Assembly (NCBI RefSeq): GCF_000171235.2
Contig: NZ_ABEA03000120.1
Coordinates: 1-64,000 of the forward strand
From: Geminisphaera colitermitum TAV2
GTDB taxonomy: Bacteria; Verrucomicrobiota; Verrucomicrobiia; Opitutales; Opitutaceae
Direction of reading: 5' to 3'
DNA length: 64,000 bases
Positions 1 to 8,418 of the stretch are shown here, piece after piece; within the stretch, counting starts at the first letter, position 1, and the number at the start of each line of letters is the position of its first letter. The notes below the pieces were generated by a model. The model did not search any database and was not told the DNA's origin. It worked only from the letters and a program-made list of their open reading frames with translations. The translations under genes and the position numbers were made by a program.

Positions 1-18
1 CATTGTCGCTGTGTGGTT

Positions 19-30
19 GGGGGGGGGGGG
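19..30. repeat. Poly-G tract (12 G)
   Basis: A run of 12 G lies just downstream (3') of the leftmost minus-strand gene. It is the first of a series of long G/C homopolymers in the chromosomal half of the window. Nothing else is recognisable in bases 1-45. Confidence 0.9.
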
Positions 31-45
31 AGGACGTGTGCGAAA

Positions 46-1128
46 TTATGGTGTTGGTGTGTTCGCTGGAGCAGTTGTGTCGGCAAATGTTGGTTTGGCT
101 CCGGTCCAGACGACGGTTTTGGCAATGACGGACGTTGTCGGTGTGGTGCGGTTTTTCATCTCCATGTAACTCAGCCAAGGACGGGTCGTGTGTGACTGGC
201 GATGGATGACAGTGTTTTCAAAGGCGGCGTTGACGGTGCCGTTGAGCAGGAGTTGCACGGCGCCGTTGCCCCAGACGCGGACCTTGCGGGCTTCAATGGT
301 GGCGGTGCCGTTGAAGGCGAGTCCGAGGCCGAGGTTGTTGTAAAGGTCGGCGTCGGTCAGGCGCAGTTTGCTTTGTTGTACGTTGAAGAGGCCGTTGTCG
401 TTTTCGTAAAAGCGTCCGCCTCGGATTTCGGCGTCGATGGTTTCGTGCGCGGAAAATCCTTCGTCGAGGTTTTGGGCACCGGTGATGTTTTCAAAGAGGA
501 GGTTCGAGCCGGTGCCGTGGAGGTTGAAGCCGTCGTTGCGCGAGCCGGTGGCGATGAGGTTTTTGTAGGTGTGATGCGAGGCGTTGTTGATGCGCACAGC
601 GAAGGGGCGGGTGGAGATTTCCCAGCCTTCCGGTGAGGTGTCGGGGGCGAAGGTGAGTGTTTTCGCATCAGGGTTCCATGTGATGCCTGCGGTGAATTTG
701 CCTGTGGCGGCGTCTTCGGGGATGCGTTTGCCGTGGTGGCGGAGAACAAAGGGGTATTCTGTAGTTACGGTGGCACTACCTTGTTCGGAGAAGGCAAGGG
801 TATCGAAACCAGTGATTTCGTTGCCGTTGCCTTCGATGGTGACGGGTGCGTCGGGATTTCCATTGGTTTTGATGTAGAGGATTTCCCGATACGGTCCGCT
901 GTCGGGCGCAATCCAGAGTGTGTCGCCGGGACGGAGTTTTGCGGTTGCAGCGGCAAGTGTGCGATAGGTGCCAGGGGGGGGGAGAGGGGAGCTGCGTTGG
1001 TCCACAACGACTCGATTGCCGGGTGTTTGCGCAGCGAGGTTTCCGGGTGCGAAGGCAATGGCAGCAAGGAGCGTTAGCAGGGTTGCTGGCAGTGTGGACC
1101 GGGTTGATTGGACACAGGATGGCGACAT
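46..1128 (-). CDS. Secreted right-handed beta-helix (pectate-lyase-like) protein
   Basis: The protein of 360 residues begins with a typical Sec signal peptide (hydrophobic LLTLLAAIAFAPG, then LAAQ), so it is expected outside the cytoplasmic membrane. Residues about 55-100 have the 'RTLAAATAKLRPGDTLWIAPG'-like opening seen in parallel beta-helix proteins. The following 200 residues consist of short Asn/Gly-rich rungs (e.g. NNASHHTYKNLIATGSRNDG), as in pectin/polysaccharide lyases of the beta-helix superfamily. No catalytic residue set can be assigned by eye, so the substrate is unknown. It sits next to a PEP-CTERM protein and sugar-acid enzymes, consistent with plant or mucosal polysaccharide breakdown. 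A C-homopolymer of 9 on the coding strand encodes a PPP stretch just after the signal peptide. It could alternatively be a noncatalytic surface protein. Confidence 0.75.
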   Translation of the reverse strand: MSPSCVQSTRSTLPATLLTLLAAIAFAPGNLAAQTPGNRVVVDQRSSPLPPPGTYRTLAAATAKLRPGDTLWIAPDSGPYREILYIKTNGNPDAPVTIEGNGNEITGFDTLAFSEQGSATVTTEYPFVLRHHGKRIPEDAATGKFTAGITWNPDAKTLTFAPDTSPEGWEISTRPFAVRINNASHHTYKNLIATGSRNDGFNLHGTGSNLLFENITGAQNLDEGFSAHETIDAEIRGGRFYENDNGLFNVQQSKLRLTDADLYNNLGLGLAFNGTATIEARKVRVWGNGAVQLLLNGTVNAAFENTVIHRQSHTTRPWLSYMEMKNRTTPTTSVIAKTVVWTGAKPTFADTTAPANTPTP

Positions 1129-1154
1129 AAGGCGGCGAGTGGTGGTTCGCGTGT

Positions 1155-1883
1155 TTAGCTGCGTTGACGGCGGCGGATGAGCAGGCTTGTGGCAAGCACG
1201 ATGGCTCCAAGGAACGCGGCCACGGTGGCGGGTTCGGGAACGGCAGCAGTGCCTTGGATGCTGTAATCAAGGGCGGTGTTGGTGACCACTATCGTAGTGC
1301 CATTTGCACTCTCGATGCGTTTTCCGGATTCAGTGGTGTTGACGGCAGAATAGAAGGAGATAGCTCGACTGCCAGCACCTGAATCAAAGCTGAGCAGGAA
1401 TCCGTAGGTCACGGTGGTGGAGCCGGAGAGAACGATGTTGGCGCTTGAAATATCAAAGGTCAGATAAGTGTTGGCCGTATAGGTGGTGTTGGGGAAAACA
1501 TCGTGGAAGGTTTTGATGACAGTCGCTGGTTTTTCCGCGGTAGGTGGCAGCGCTTCAAATGCGAAAAGTGTAAGCGTAAAATTTGCGTTTTTGGCACCGA
1601 CGCCGGTTCCCGATTGGAGTTTGAGTGTGATGGATTCGAGGAGCGTGTCTGTGGAAAGAGCGAAGGTCTGGCCAAGATCTCGTCGGGGGCCCGTCTCTGC
1701 GTCAGTCCACTTCCACTGGTAGCCTCCTGTCGTTGTGGGGTGATATGAGGCAACGACGGAACCGGTTGATTGGGCATTGGTCACGGTGACACTGTTGGCA
1801 GCAGAGGAGATTGCCACGGAGGTCGCGAATGCGAAAAACGCGATCATGAGGCGGGTAATGGATTGGGTTTGGGTTGTTTTCAT
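1155..1883 (-). CDS. PEP-CTERM sorting-domain protein
   Basis: The 242-residue protein has an N-terminal signal peptide (MIAFFAFATSVAISSAA). It ends with a canonical PEP-CTERM anchor: VPEPAT, a hydrophobic helix (VAAFLGAIVLATSLLI) and a basic RRRQRS tail. The middle is Thr/Ser/Ala-rich with a predicted beta-sandwich character and has no recognised catalytic motif. PEP-CTERM proteins are exported and processed by an exosortase, which is not in the window, and are usually linked to exopolysaccharide or biofilm. It lies 26 bases upstream of the beta-helix gene on the same strand, so the two may be co-transcribed. Confidence 0.85.
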   Translation of the reverse strand: MKTTQTQSITRLMIAFFAFATSVAISSAANSVTVTNAQSTGSVVASYHPTTTGGYQWKWTDAETGPRRDLGQTFALSTDTLLESITLKLQSGTGVGAKNANFTLTLFAFEALPPTAEKPATVIKTFHDVFPNTTYTANTYLTFDISSANIVLSGSTTVTYGFLLSFDSGAGSRAISFYSAVNTTESGKRIESANGTTIVVTNTALDYSIQGTAAVPEPATVAAFLGAIVLATSLLIRRRQRS

Positions 1884-1944
1884 AATCTAATGGATGGGCT
1901 TGGATTTGGGTTGGATTTGGTGGATTGGAAAAAATGGGAGCGTT

Positions 1945-3354
1945 TTAGGCGGCGCAGATTTCGGGTTGTGGTTGAGCTTTTTCACTGAGGGTGAACGGAA
2001 GGTTTTCGCATACGCCGCCAAGTGCGGCGCGGATTTCAGGGGCGGTGACTTGGTGGAGTTTGCGGTCGGTTTGATGAGCGAGGGCAACGGCAGTGCCAGC
2101 GGCTTCGCCGAGGTTCATGCAGGTGGGCATGACACGGAAGCTGCCAGCGGCTTCGTGCGTGGCACTGATGCAGCGTCCGGCAGCAGCAAGGTTGTCGAGT
2201 GCGTGTTGGGTGTCGTTGTTGGCGTCGGTGGCTTGTGGCGCGGGGAGGAGGCAGGGCCAGGGGATGCCGTAAACGTGCGGGCCGTCGGTGTTGTTGTGTT
2301 GCTCGAATTGGGTGCCGTTGCCGTCGGGCGCATGGACGTCGATGGGATAGGCGCAGAGGACAATGGTGTCGGAGGGAATGTGACGGGCGCGAACGGCATC
2401 GGCGGTGAGCGTGGCGCGGCCTACGATGCGGCGGCTTTCGCGCACGCCGATTTGCGGGCCTGTTTGCAGGAGGTGGGCGTTGGCGAAGCCGGGGATGTAG
2501 TTGCGAAAGAATGACAGGATTTCGCCCGCTTGACGGCGGCCTTCGATTTCGGCGCGGGTGGTTTCGAGTGGGTTGCAGGCGCTGAGGCCGTTGATGCGGG
2601 TGCCGTTGATGGTGACGCGGGTGGGGTCGGAGGGCATCGACCAGAACATGGCGATTTCGGTGCGGGGAATTGTCCATTCGCCAGCGGCGCGGGCGCGGGC
2701 GATTTCGGCGGCGAAGTGGTCGCCTTCGACGGCGTAGCGTCCGGCAACGAGGCGGTGTCCGGCGGCGTGCCAGGCGGCGGGGTCAAAGCCGCCGAGTTGC
2801 ACGACCATGGACATGGGTTGGGTTTTGCCGTCGGTGTGGCGTCCGTGCGTCATGCGTGCTCCGGCAAGGGCGCAGGCGTCGGCGTCGCCGGTGGTGTCGA
2901 TGAGATAGCGGGCGCGGACGCGAATGGTGGCGCTTTTGCATACAAAGGTTGCTTCCCAGTTGTCCTGCGTGCGTTGGACGGTTGTCAGGAGTGCATGATA
3001 GAGGAGCGTTCCGCCTGCGTCGTGTAGTTGGGTTTCCATGACGCGTTTGCAGTTCTCCGGTTCAAAGAAATCGGCTTGCGCATGTGCGTCGTAATAGTGC
3101 GCGCCGAGGCGGGACTGGAGTTGCACGAATTCGAGATAGGTGGGGCCCGCGAGGTTGTGGGCGGCGGCGCGGTGGTTTAGGTGGCAACTGAGGCCGGCGG
3201 CAGTGCCCATGCCGCCGAGGTAGCCGTGGCGTTCCGCAAGTAGTGTCGGGCAGCCGCCGCGCAGGGCAGCCAGTGCCGCGCCGTATCCAGCGGGGCCTCC
3301 GCCGATGACGAGGCAGCTTGTTTCCAATTCGTGGTGTTGCAGGGGCGAACTCAC
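1945..3354 (-). CDS. FAD-dependent oxidoreductase (PF12831-like)
   Basis: A dinucleotide-binding fold opens the protein (SCLVIGGGPAGYGAALAALRGG, GxGxxG) and is followed by ERHGYLGGMGTAAGL, the pattern of the 'FAD_oxidored' family common in Verrucomicrobia and Planctomycetes. 'YLIDTTGDADACALAGA' near residue 200 is the second FAD contact typical of these enzymes, and a C-terminal TCMNLGEAAGTAVALA block closes the fold. The substrate is unknown; relatives often lie in sugar-utilisation loci. The ORF is open to an ATG at 3552, but that extension crosses a poly-G tract and is low-complexity Pro/Ser. I therefore chose the GTG that starts 14 residues before the Rossmann motif (about 469 residues). 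No clear Shine-Dalgarno supports either start. Confidence 0.75.
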   Translation of the reverse strand: MSSPLQHHELETSCLVIGGGPAGYGAALAALRGGCPTLLAERHGYLGGMGTAAGLSCHLNHRAAAHNLAGPTYLEFVQLQSRLGAHYYDAHAQADFFEPENCKRVMETQLHDAGGTLLYHALLTTVQRTQDNWEATFVCKSATIRVRARYLIDTTGDADACALAGARMTHGRHTDGKTQPMSMVVQLGGFDPAAWHAAGHRLVAGRYAVEGDHFAAEIARARAAGEWTIPRTEIAMFWSMPSDPTRVTINGTRINGLSACNPLETTRAEIEGRRQAGEILSFFRNYIPGFANAHLLQTGPQIGVRESRRIVGRATLTADAVRARHIPSDTIVLCAYPIDVHAPDGNGTQFEQHNNTDGPHVYGIPWPCLLPAPQATDANNDTQHALDNLAAAGRCISATHEAAGSFRVMPTCMNLGEAAGTAVALAHQTDRKLHQVTAPEIRAALGGVCENLPFTLSEKAQPQPEICAA

Positions 3355-3500
3355 GGTAGGCAACAAGTGGCACAGGGGGCAGGCAGACGAGTCGAAGCAG
3401 AGGTTTCGGATGGGTGACGTTCCGCTAATGGAACAGGTGCTCCCTGTGGAACGAGGGAGAGGGAGGGAAAATCTCACGCGGAGGCGCGGGGGCGCGGAGA

Positions 3501-3523
3501 GGGGGGGGGGGGGGGAGGGGGGG
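3501..3523. repeat. Interrupted poly-G tract (G15-A-G7)
   Basis: Fifteen G, one A and seven G lie about 150 bases upstream of the chosen oxidoreductase start. On the coding strand this is a C-run. It abuts the left arm of the long inverted repeat. Confidence 0.9.
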
Positions 3524-3680
3524 AGGCGCGGTAGCGCCCGTAGCGCAGGCATCTTGCCTGCAAACTAAATTGATTGCGCGAAGCGCGGGGACTTTTGCTG
3601 CGTTTGTTTTTGGGAAGCAGCGCTTCGCGCAGTAGATTGGATGGCAGGCAAGATGCCTGCGCTACGGGCGCTTCCGCGCC
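3524..3680. repeat. Long inverted repeat / REP-like element
   Basis: A perfect 28-base inverted repeat (3534-3561 against 3644-3671, arm containing GCAGGCATCTTGCCTGC) flanks an imperfectly complementary interior with a second pair of GCGCGAAGCGC-like arms. Each arm is itself palindromic (GCAGGCA...TGCCTGC). This matches interspersed palindromic repeats abundant in Verrucomicrobia; translated it reads 'RSAGILPA'. It lies between two minus-strand genes. It carries no ORF of its own worth calling. Confidence 0.85.
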
Positions 3681-3844
3681 TCAGGCCTATCGTCCCTTCG
3701 TGACCATTCGTACGCACAGCGGAGGCCTCGGACGAAGCGCAGCAGCGCGGAGATGGCATCGCCGGAGGCGATGGCCCGAAGGGCTGCCCTCGGCAGAGGG
3801 CACAAAGGCCTCCCTACCGGTTAAGACGACGGATTTATGCGGTG
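3681..3844. other. Intergenic, no gene seen
   Basis: This stretch between the inverted repeat and the GH4 gene contains further short palindromes (e.g. GGAGGCCTC-type and GCCCTCGGCAGAGGGC). I see no coding signal in it; the ORFs listed across it are REP translations. Confidence 0.5.
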
Positions 3845-5278
3845 CTAGTAGAGCTGCGGCGCATTGCCGGTGGGGGCTTTGGTCGGAGCGAGGGGGGCGA
3901 CGGGGGCCGTCTGATCGGACCAGCCGGGGAGCACGTCTTTTTGCGCTTCGAAGAGTTCGTCAATCACGGCTTTGGCCGTGGCGATTGAGTTGATCAGTGG
4001 GTCCATCGCCAGCGCGCGCACCAGCAGGTTGCGGTCGCGTTTCACAATCGCCTCAACCGTCAACTCGTGCACGTCGAGGATTTGCATTTGGAGCGCCCGC
4101 AGGCCAAGGGGGAAATCTCCCACCGGCAGGGGACGCGGACCGTTGCGATCGAGCTGGCACTCCAGTTCGAGGAAGGCGTCAGCGGGCAGGTTGCCGACGG
4201 GGCGTGTGTCGTCTTGGGTGCAGTTGGAGTTGGAGCGGTTGATGAAGTAGTTGCGTCCGTCTTCTGTGACCATCGTGTTGATGATGTCAGTGGCGTGGTC
4301 GGGGCCGTTGCCCGAATGAAACTCGTCCATCGGCTTCGCGCCGGAAAGGTAGTCGTCCACCTCGGTCCACATGGCGGCGGTTCTTTCGTCGCGTTCGTCG
4401 CAGTCGAAGACGGAGAGCGGTGGAATGGGTTCCTGGATGGCGGCGCGGCCTTGGTAGTAGGGGACGTATTCCTTGGTGTGGCCGGTGCAGGTGGGCACCG
4501 CGCCGAAGGTGTCGGCTAGTTGCGCGGTGATGAAGTTGTTGAAGCGGCCTTTGGAATAGCCGGAGTCTTTTTCGCCAACGGACTTCGCGCGGAAGGCTTC
4601 GCGGATGTCGGGGAGCACGTCGCGTCCTTTGAGTTCGGCGCGCAGCATCCAAGTGAAGTGGTTGACGCCAGCGATGCGCATGTCGAAGTCGGCGGCCTCT
4701 GCTTCGTCACGTCCGAGGAGTTTGAGGTAGCCGAGTTTTTTGTGCGGGAGGTGATGCGAATCGCAGAGGGCAAAGGTTTTTGTTTTGGAGTGGCGCATGA
4801 GTCCGATGCCCATGATGGCCGAGGGGTTGATGTAGTTGATCAACCACGCATCGGGGCAGATTTCCTCAACCGCACGGGCGATCTCGAGGATGTGGGGGAA
4901 CTCGCGCATGGCGCGAAATACGCCGCCCGGTCCGATGGTGTCGCCCGAACACATGCGGATGCCGTATTTGGCGGAAATCTGGCAATCGATGCGGCGGTAG
5001 TGGGCGTTGCGCACGGCGAAACTGAGCACCACGTAGTCCGCGCCGGGCAGGGCTTGGCGGAAATCCGCGAAGCCTTCGACCGTGGTGCCGGAGCCGGAGG
5101 TGTCGGCAGCGAGGCGCGCGAGCCGCACCATGCGGTCGAGATTGGCGGGATCAGTGTCCACCAGGGAAAGCGTCCCGCCTTTGAGGCCGGGAAGGTGATT
5201 CATGGACCAGATGGCCTTGCGTCCGAAGAAGAGGCTGCCTGCTCCGATAATAACGATTTTAGGTTTTATGTTGCTCAT
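3845..5278 (-). CDS. Glycoside hydrolase family 4 (alpha-glucosidase / alpha-galacturonidase type)
   Basis: The 477-residue cytoplasmic enzyme starts with an NAD-binding motif (KIVIIGAGSLFFGR). It contains the GH4 hallmarks 'INYINPSAIM', 'CDSHH' (the Cys that binds the divalent metal) and 'GVNHFTWM' (metal-binding His), in order at about residues 145-210. GH4 enzymes cleave glycosides by an NAD-dependent redox elimination mechanism with Mn2+. The CDSHH variant, rather than CHS or CNV, resembles the alpha-galacturonidase branch, but I cannot fix the substrate. The ATG preceding MSNIKPK was chosen because the upstream 21 codons are not Rossmann-like. It is transcribed divergently from an AraC regulator 65 bases away, the likely controller. 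Confidence 0.85.
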   Translation of the reverse strand: MSNIKPKIVIIGAGSLFFGRKAIWSMNHLPGLKGGTLSLVDTDPANLDRMVRLARLAADTSGSGTTVEGFADFRQALPGADYVVLSFAVRNAHYRRIDCQISAKYGIRMCSGDTIGPGGVFRAMREFPHILEIARAVEEICPDAWLINYINPSAIMGIGLMRHSKTKTFALCDSHHLPHKKLGYLKLLGRDEAEAADFDMRIAGVNHFTWMLRAELKGRDVLPDIREAFRAKSVGEKDSGYSKGRFNNFITAQLADTFGAVPTCTGHTKEYVPYYQGRAAIQEPIPPLSVFDCDERDERTAAMWTEVDDYLSGAKPMDEFHSGNGPDHATDIINTMVTEDGRNYFINRSNSNCTQDDTRPVGNLPADAFLELECQLDRNGPRPLPVGDFPLGLRALQMQILDVHELTVEAIVKRDRNLLVRALAMDPLINSIATAKAVIDELFEAQKDVLPGWSDQTAPVAPLAPTKAPTGNAPQLY

Positions 5279-5343
5279 CGTTTTCAGGTTGGTCGGGCAG
5301 ATTTCCTTTTGCCAATAGCAGCGTTGTGGCATTTTTAGCACTG

Positions 5344-6153
5344 ATGTTGCGCAATCGAAATCGCCTGATCGTCTTCCGTTCCGCAGTCCCGGCGGTGCCC
5401 AATTTGCCGTTGCGCGTGCGCTCGGCGGGGCGCAACGAGGCGCCGCGCGGTTGGGAAGAGGCGCCGCGTCAAAAGTGGTTTCTCGAATTGTTTTGGGGGC
5501 TGGAGGGGCGTGGTGAATTTCGGGTGGACGACGCTTGGACTTCCCTCGAACCGGGTCGGATTTTTATCTATCGGCCCGGCGATACGCACCATTTGCGCGC
5601 AGTGTCGGATCGCTGGCGGTATTGCTGGGTGACTTTTGACCATGCGGAATGTGTGCGCTGGTTCGATGCGTTCGGGCTTGGCGGGCGGCTTCACCAAAGC
5701 GGAGCGTGTCCCGAGAAGATTTTTTTGGAAATCACCGCGGCGTTGCGCGAATACACGGCCGAGGGCGAGCGGCGGGCCGCTCACTTGGCGCACGCGTTGT
5801 TGCTGGCCGCTTCCGCCAAAACGAGTCCACCTGCGCCTGACTCGCTTCCGGCGCGGGCGAGGACGCTCATGGACCGTCTTTTCGCCGATCCCGCCGTGGG
5901 CGTGACCGAATTGGCGGAGCGCTTGCGCGTGCATCGCAGCACTTTGTTTCGCTGCTTCGCCGCCAGCCACGGTCTGAAACCTTCGACTTACCTTCACAAT
6001 CTGCGCGTGCAACGCGGTCTTGTTTTGTTGCGCGAAACGGGTGCGCCCATCCACGAGGTGGCGCTCGCTTCGGGCTTCGCCGATGCGAACTATTTTTCCC
6101 GCGCCATCCGCGAGGCCACCGGTTTGAGTCCGCGAGAGTTTCGCAACAGTTGA
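5344..6153 (+). CDS. AraC-family transcriptional regulator
   Basis: The N-terminal half carries a cupin-like sensing domain (EFRVDDAWTSLEPGRIFIYRPGDTHHL). The C-terminal 100 residues form the paired AraC helix-turn-helix (VGVTELAERLRVHRSTLFRCF and IHEVALASGFADANYFSRAIREATGLSPREFR). It is divergent from the GH4 gene and probably regulates it in response to a sugar. An earlier GTG at 5326 is possible. The ATG was chosen because it leaves a normal-length N terminus. Confidence 0.85.
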   Translation: MLRNRNRLIVFRSAVPAVPNLPLRVRSAGRNEAPRGWEEAPRQKWFLELFWGLEGRGEFRVDDAWTSLEPGRIFIYRPGDTHHLRAVSDRWRYCWVTFDHAECVRWFDAFGLGGRLHQSGACPEKIFLEITAALREYTAEGERRAAHLAHALLLAASAKTSPPAPDSLPARARTLMDRLFADPAVGVTELAERLRVHRSTLFRCFAASHGLKPSTYLHNLRVQRGLVLLRETGAPIHEVALASGFADANYFSRAIREATGLSPREFRNS

Positions 6154-6213
6154 TGGTGCCTCGTGGCTTGCGCCGGAGGCGGCGGGCTGGCTGGATGCGC
6201 GTCTGGTCGCCGC

Positions 6214-6972
6214 ATGAAACCCGCCATGAAACAGACTCCGCTGACGCAAGGTATCGCGCTCGTTCGCATGATGGTTCACGCAGGGCATTCGCTCGGGGTG
6301 ACGCGTATCGCGGAGGAGTTGGGGATGCCGAAATCGTCAGTGCATCGCTTGCTGGCGTCGTTGCAGGATCTGGGGTTTGTGCAACGGATCGAGGCGACGA
6401 AGCGTTACACGTTGAGCGCGGATATTTTTGATTTTGTGCACGAGATCGCCTGGCACTTCGGGCGCAATTTGCGGCTCGATGATCAGTTGCGCGCGGCAGC
6501 GGTGAAGTTGGGGTGCAGCGTTTACATCAGCATGTTGGGGCGGCGTGATACGTATGTGGTTTGCGCGGCGGGCGAGGAGGGCAACACGACGCGCTTGGGG
6601 TCGCATGGTCGCGCTTACGCGTCGTCGGTGGGCAAGGTGTTGGTGGCGCAGTTGCCGGAGTCGGAGTGGGCTCGTTACGCGCCGGGCAATGATGAGGCGC
6701 CGGCAACGCGTTATACGAATCGTGATCCGAAAAAATTTCTGGCGCAGCTTCGTGAGGCGCATCGGGCGGGGTTTGCGTGGAATCGGCGCGAATCAAGCAA
6801 GGATCATGTTTCGGTGGCGGCGGTGTTGCGTGAGCCGTTCATCGATCCGCCGCGTTTGGCGGTGGCCTTGTTGATGCGTCATGAGGCGTTCGCGTTGCGC
6901 GACCAAAAGGAGTTGGAGGTGGAATTGTTGAAATTGGCCGGGGAGTTGGAGCGGGAACTGGGATCGCGTTGA
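6214..6972 (+). CDS. IclR-family transcriptional regulator
   Basis: An N-terminal winged helix (GVTRIAEELGMPKSSVHRLLASLQDLGFVQRI) is followed by the IclR effector domain: 'AYASSVGKVLVAQLPESE' and a C-terminal 'VSVAAVLREPFIDPPRLAVALLM'. IclR proteins usually repress or activate catabolic operons of sugar acids and aromatics. It follows the AraC gene on the same strand with about 60 bases between and may be co-expressed. The track ORF starts earlier at 6163, but that extension (GGGGLAGCASG) is not family-like; MKPAMKQ was taken as the start. A 16-base G run begins 11 bases after its stop. Confidence 0.85.
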   Translation: MKPAMKQTPLTQGIALVRMMVHAGHSLGVTRIAEELGMPKSSVHRLLASLQDLGFVQRIEATKRYTLSADIFDFVHEIAWHFGRNLRLDDQLRAAAVKLGCSVYISMLGRRDTYVVCAAGEEGNTTRLGSHGRAYASSVGKVLVAQLPESEWARYAPGNDEAPATRYTNRDPKKFLAQLREAHRAGFAWNRRESSKDHVSVAAVLREPFIDPPRLAVALLMRHEAFALRDQKELEVELLKLAGELERELGSR

Positions 6973-6983
6973 ATAGCAGCGGC

Positions 6984-6999
6984 GGGGGGGGGGGGGGGG
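6984..6999. repeat. Poly-G tract (16 G)
   Basis: Sixteen consecutive G lie directly after the IclR stop codon, in the intergenic region that leads to the second AraC gene. Confidence 0.9.
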
Positions 7000-7043
7000 A
7001 CTCAAGGTGATGTCAGATGTGGATCAGGTATGGAGTCAGGTAT

Positions 7044-7209
7044 GGAGTGCGGCGATTCATCGCCGCCTTGACAGGCCGTTTTAACGGCCTGCCCGCCTGC
7101 CTCTCGCTGTTTTTGTTTCGCTATGGGGCGGAGGGTGGGAAGGCGGGAGGGCGGGAGGGCGGCGTGATGAATCGCGCCGTCCAAAGCGGTGATGAATCAC
7201 CGCACTCCA
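7044..7209. repeat. Compound palindromic repeat (REP-like)
   Basis: Outer arms GGAGTGCGGCGATTCATC and GATGAATCACCGCACTCC are near-perfect inverted copies. Inside are GCGGCGATTCATCGCCGC and AGGCCGTTTTAACGGCCT palindromes. Together with the flanking poly-G tract it fills the 319-base gap between the IclR and AraC genes; I see no gene here. Confidence 0.8.
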
Positions 7210-7291
7210 AGCAATGCAGCAAGCAACGCAATGAGGCGACATTGTCGTTGCCGGGAGGGGGTGTTCCGATTGTGCTTTTGGTTCACCAAAT

Positions 7292-8185
7292 ATGGCCGTG
7301 CTTGCCAAAGGCGTTGATTACTTCGGTGCGGACGGGTTTCCCGTCACGGTGCGGCGTGTGGCGACGCAGGCGGATGGCGGAGAATCGCATCCGCATGATG
7401 TCACGGAGATCGAGCACTGGCACGATTTCTGCGAACTGGCGATGGTCACGGGGGGACGCGGGGTGCATGTGCTCGAAGGGGAATCGTTTCACGTTTCGAC
7501 GGGCGATGTATTCGTTCTTCAAGGACGGCAGGTGCATTGTTTTCGGGAACGGCAGGGTTTGGCGCTCATCAATGTCATGTACGATCCAGAACGTCTGCCG
7601 TTGCCGCTTGGGTTGTTGAGACGGCTGCCGGGTTACAGTGCGCTGTTTATGTTGGAGCCGACGTTTCGTAGCACGCATCGTTTTTCGAGTCGCTTGCGGC
7701 TTGCGCGTCGTGAGCTTGGGAGTGCGGAGGCGATTGTGGAACGGATTGAGAATGAATCAAAAGCAGCGCAGGAAGGACATGAGGCGGTGTTGCTTTCGTT
7801 GTTGGTGGAGCTCATGGTGTTGCTGTCGCGTCACTACGCGCAGAGCGACACGCGGGAGAGTCATGCGCTGCTGCAAGTCGGGCAACTGGTGAGCATGTTG
7901 GAGCAGCGGTTTGGCGAGCCTTGGACCTTGGAACAACTGGCGGAGCAGGCGCGGGTTTCGCGGTCCAATTTATTGCGCATGTTCAGGCAGGCAACGGGGC
8001 AATCGCCTATCGATTTTCTCATCGGGTTGCGCATCGAGGCAGCGCGGCGTTTGTTGCGGCGGAGTGATCTTGGGATGACGGAGATCGCGTTGGAATGCGG
8101 GTTTTCGGACGGCAATTATTTCGCCCGTCAGTTCCGAAAAACCTGCGGTGTCACGCCTAGCATTTATCGGCGGCAGATGAGGTGA
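7292..8185 (+). CDS. AraC-family transcriptional regulator (cupin-type, RhaS-like)
   Basis: The 297-residue protein has an N-terminal cupin (EIEHWHDFCELAMVTGGRGVHVLEGESFHVSTGDVFVLQG), the sugar-sensing fold of RhaS/MelR-like activators. Its C-terminal two-helix DNA-binding domain reads WTLEQLAEQARVSRSNLLRMFRQATGQSP and MTEIALECGFSDGNYFARQFRKTCGVTPSIYR. The next gene on the strand is xylose isomerase, so control of pentose use is a reasonable inference. A poly-G tract begins 5 bases after the stop. Confidence 0.87.
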   Translation: MAVLAKGVDYFGADGFPVTVRRVATQADGGESHPHDVTEIEHWHDFCELAMVTGGRGVHVLEGESFHVSTGDVFVLQGRQVHCFRERQGLALINVMYDPERLPLPLGLLRRLPGYSALFMLEPTFRSTHRFSSRLRLARRELGSAEAIVERIENESKAAQEGHEAVLLSLLVELMVLLSRHYAQSDTRESHALLQVGQLVSMLEQRFGEPWTLEQLAEQARVSRSNLLRMFRQATGQSPIDFLIGLRIEAARRLLRRSDLGMTEIALECGFSDGNYFARQFRKTCGVTPSIYRRQMR

Positions 8186-8189
8186 TGCC

Positions 8190-8205
8190 GGGGGGGGGGG
8201 GGGGG
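8190..8205. repeat. Poly-G tract (16 G)
   Basis: Sixteen G directly follow the AraC stop codon. Combined with the palindrome downstream they fill the AraC-xylA gap. Confidence 0.9.
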
Positions 8206-8302
8206 AGGGGAGGGTGTTTTGCTGGTTTTCGATTGTGCTAAGTGGGCGTGGCAAATGGTCCCTTTGTGAATGCATCGAGAACGTTTTTTCTGATATAAGA
8301 AA

Positions 8303-8367
8303 GTGGCGCGGGCGTCTCGCCCGCAATTCCGATGTAGCAGGGGTTGCGGGCGAGACGCCCGCGCCAC
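8303..8367. repeat. REP-like inverted repeat upstream of xylA
   Basis: A perfect 24-base inverted repeat (GTGGCGCGGGCGTCTCGCCC... and its complement) has a 17-base spacer. The same core recurs singly at 9764 and 25680. Its transcript would form a strong hairpin ending about 50 bases before the xylA start. Confidence 0.9.
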
Positions 8368-8418
8368 GCTGAATTGCACAACAGCCGTTACTCACATCTG
8401 CATCTCCCAAAAAACATC

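Noticed and set aside
3565-3993. Two ORFs over the long inverted repeat
   Set aside because: Their sequences are translations of REP elements (RSAGILPA type), not proteins.
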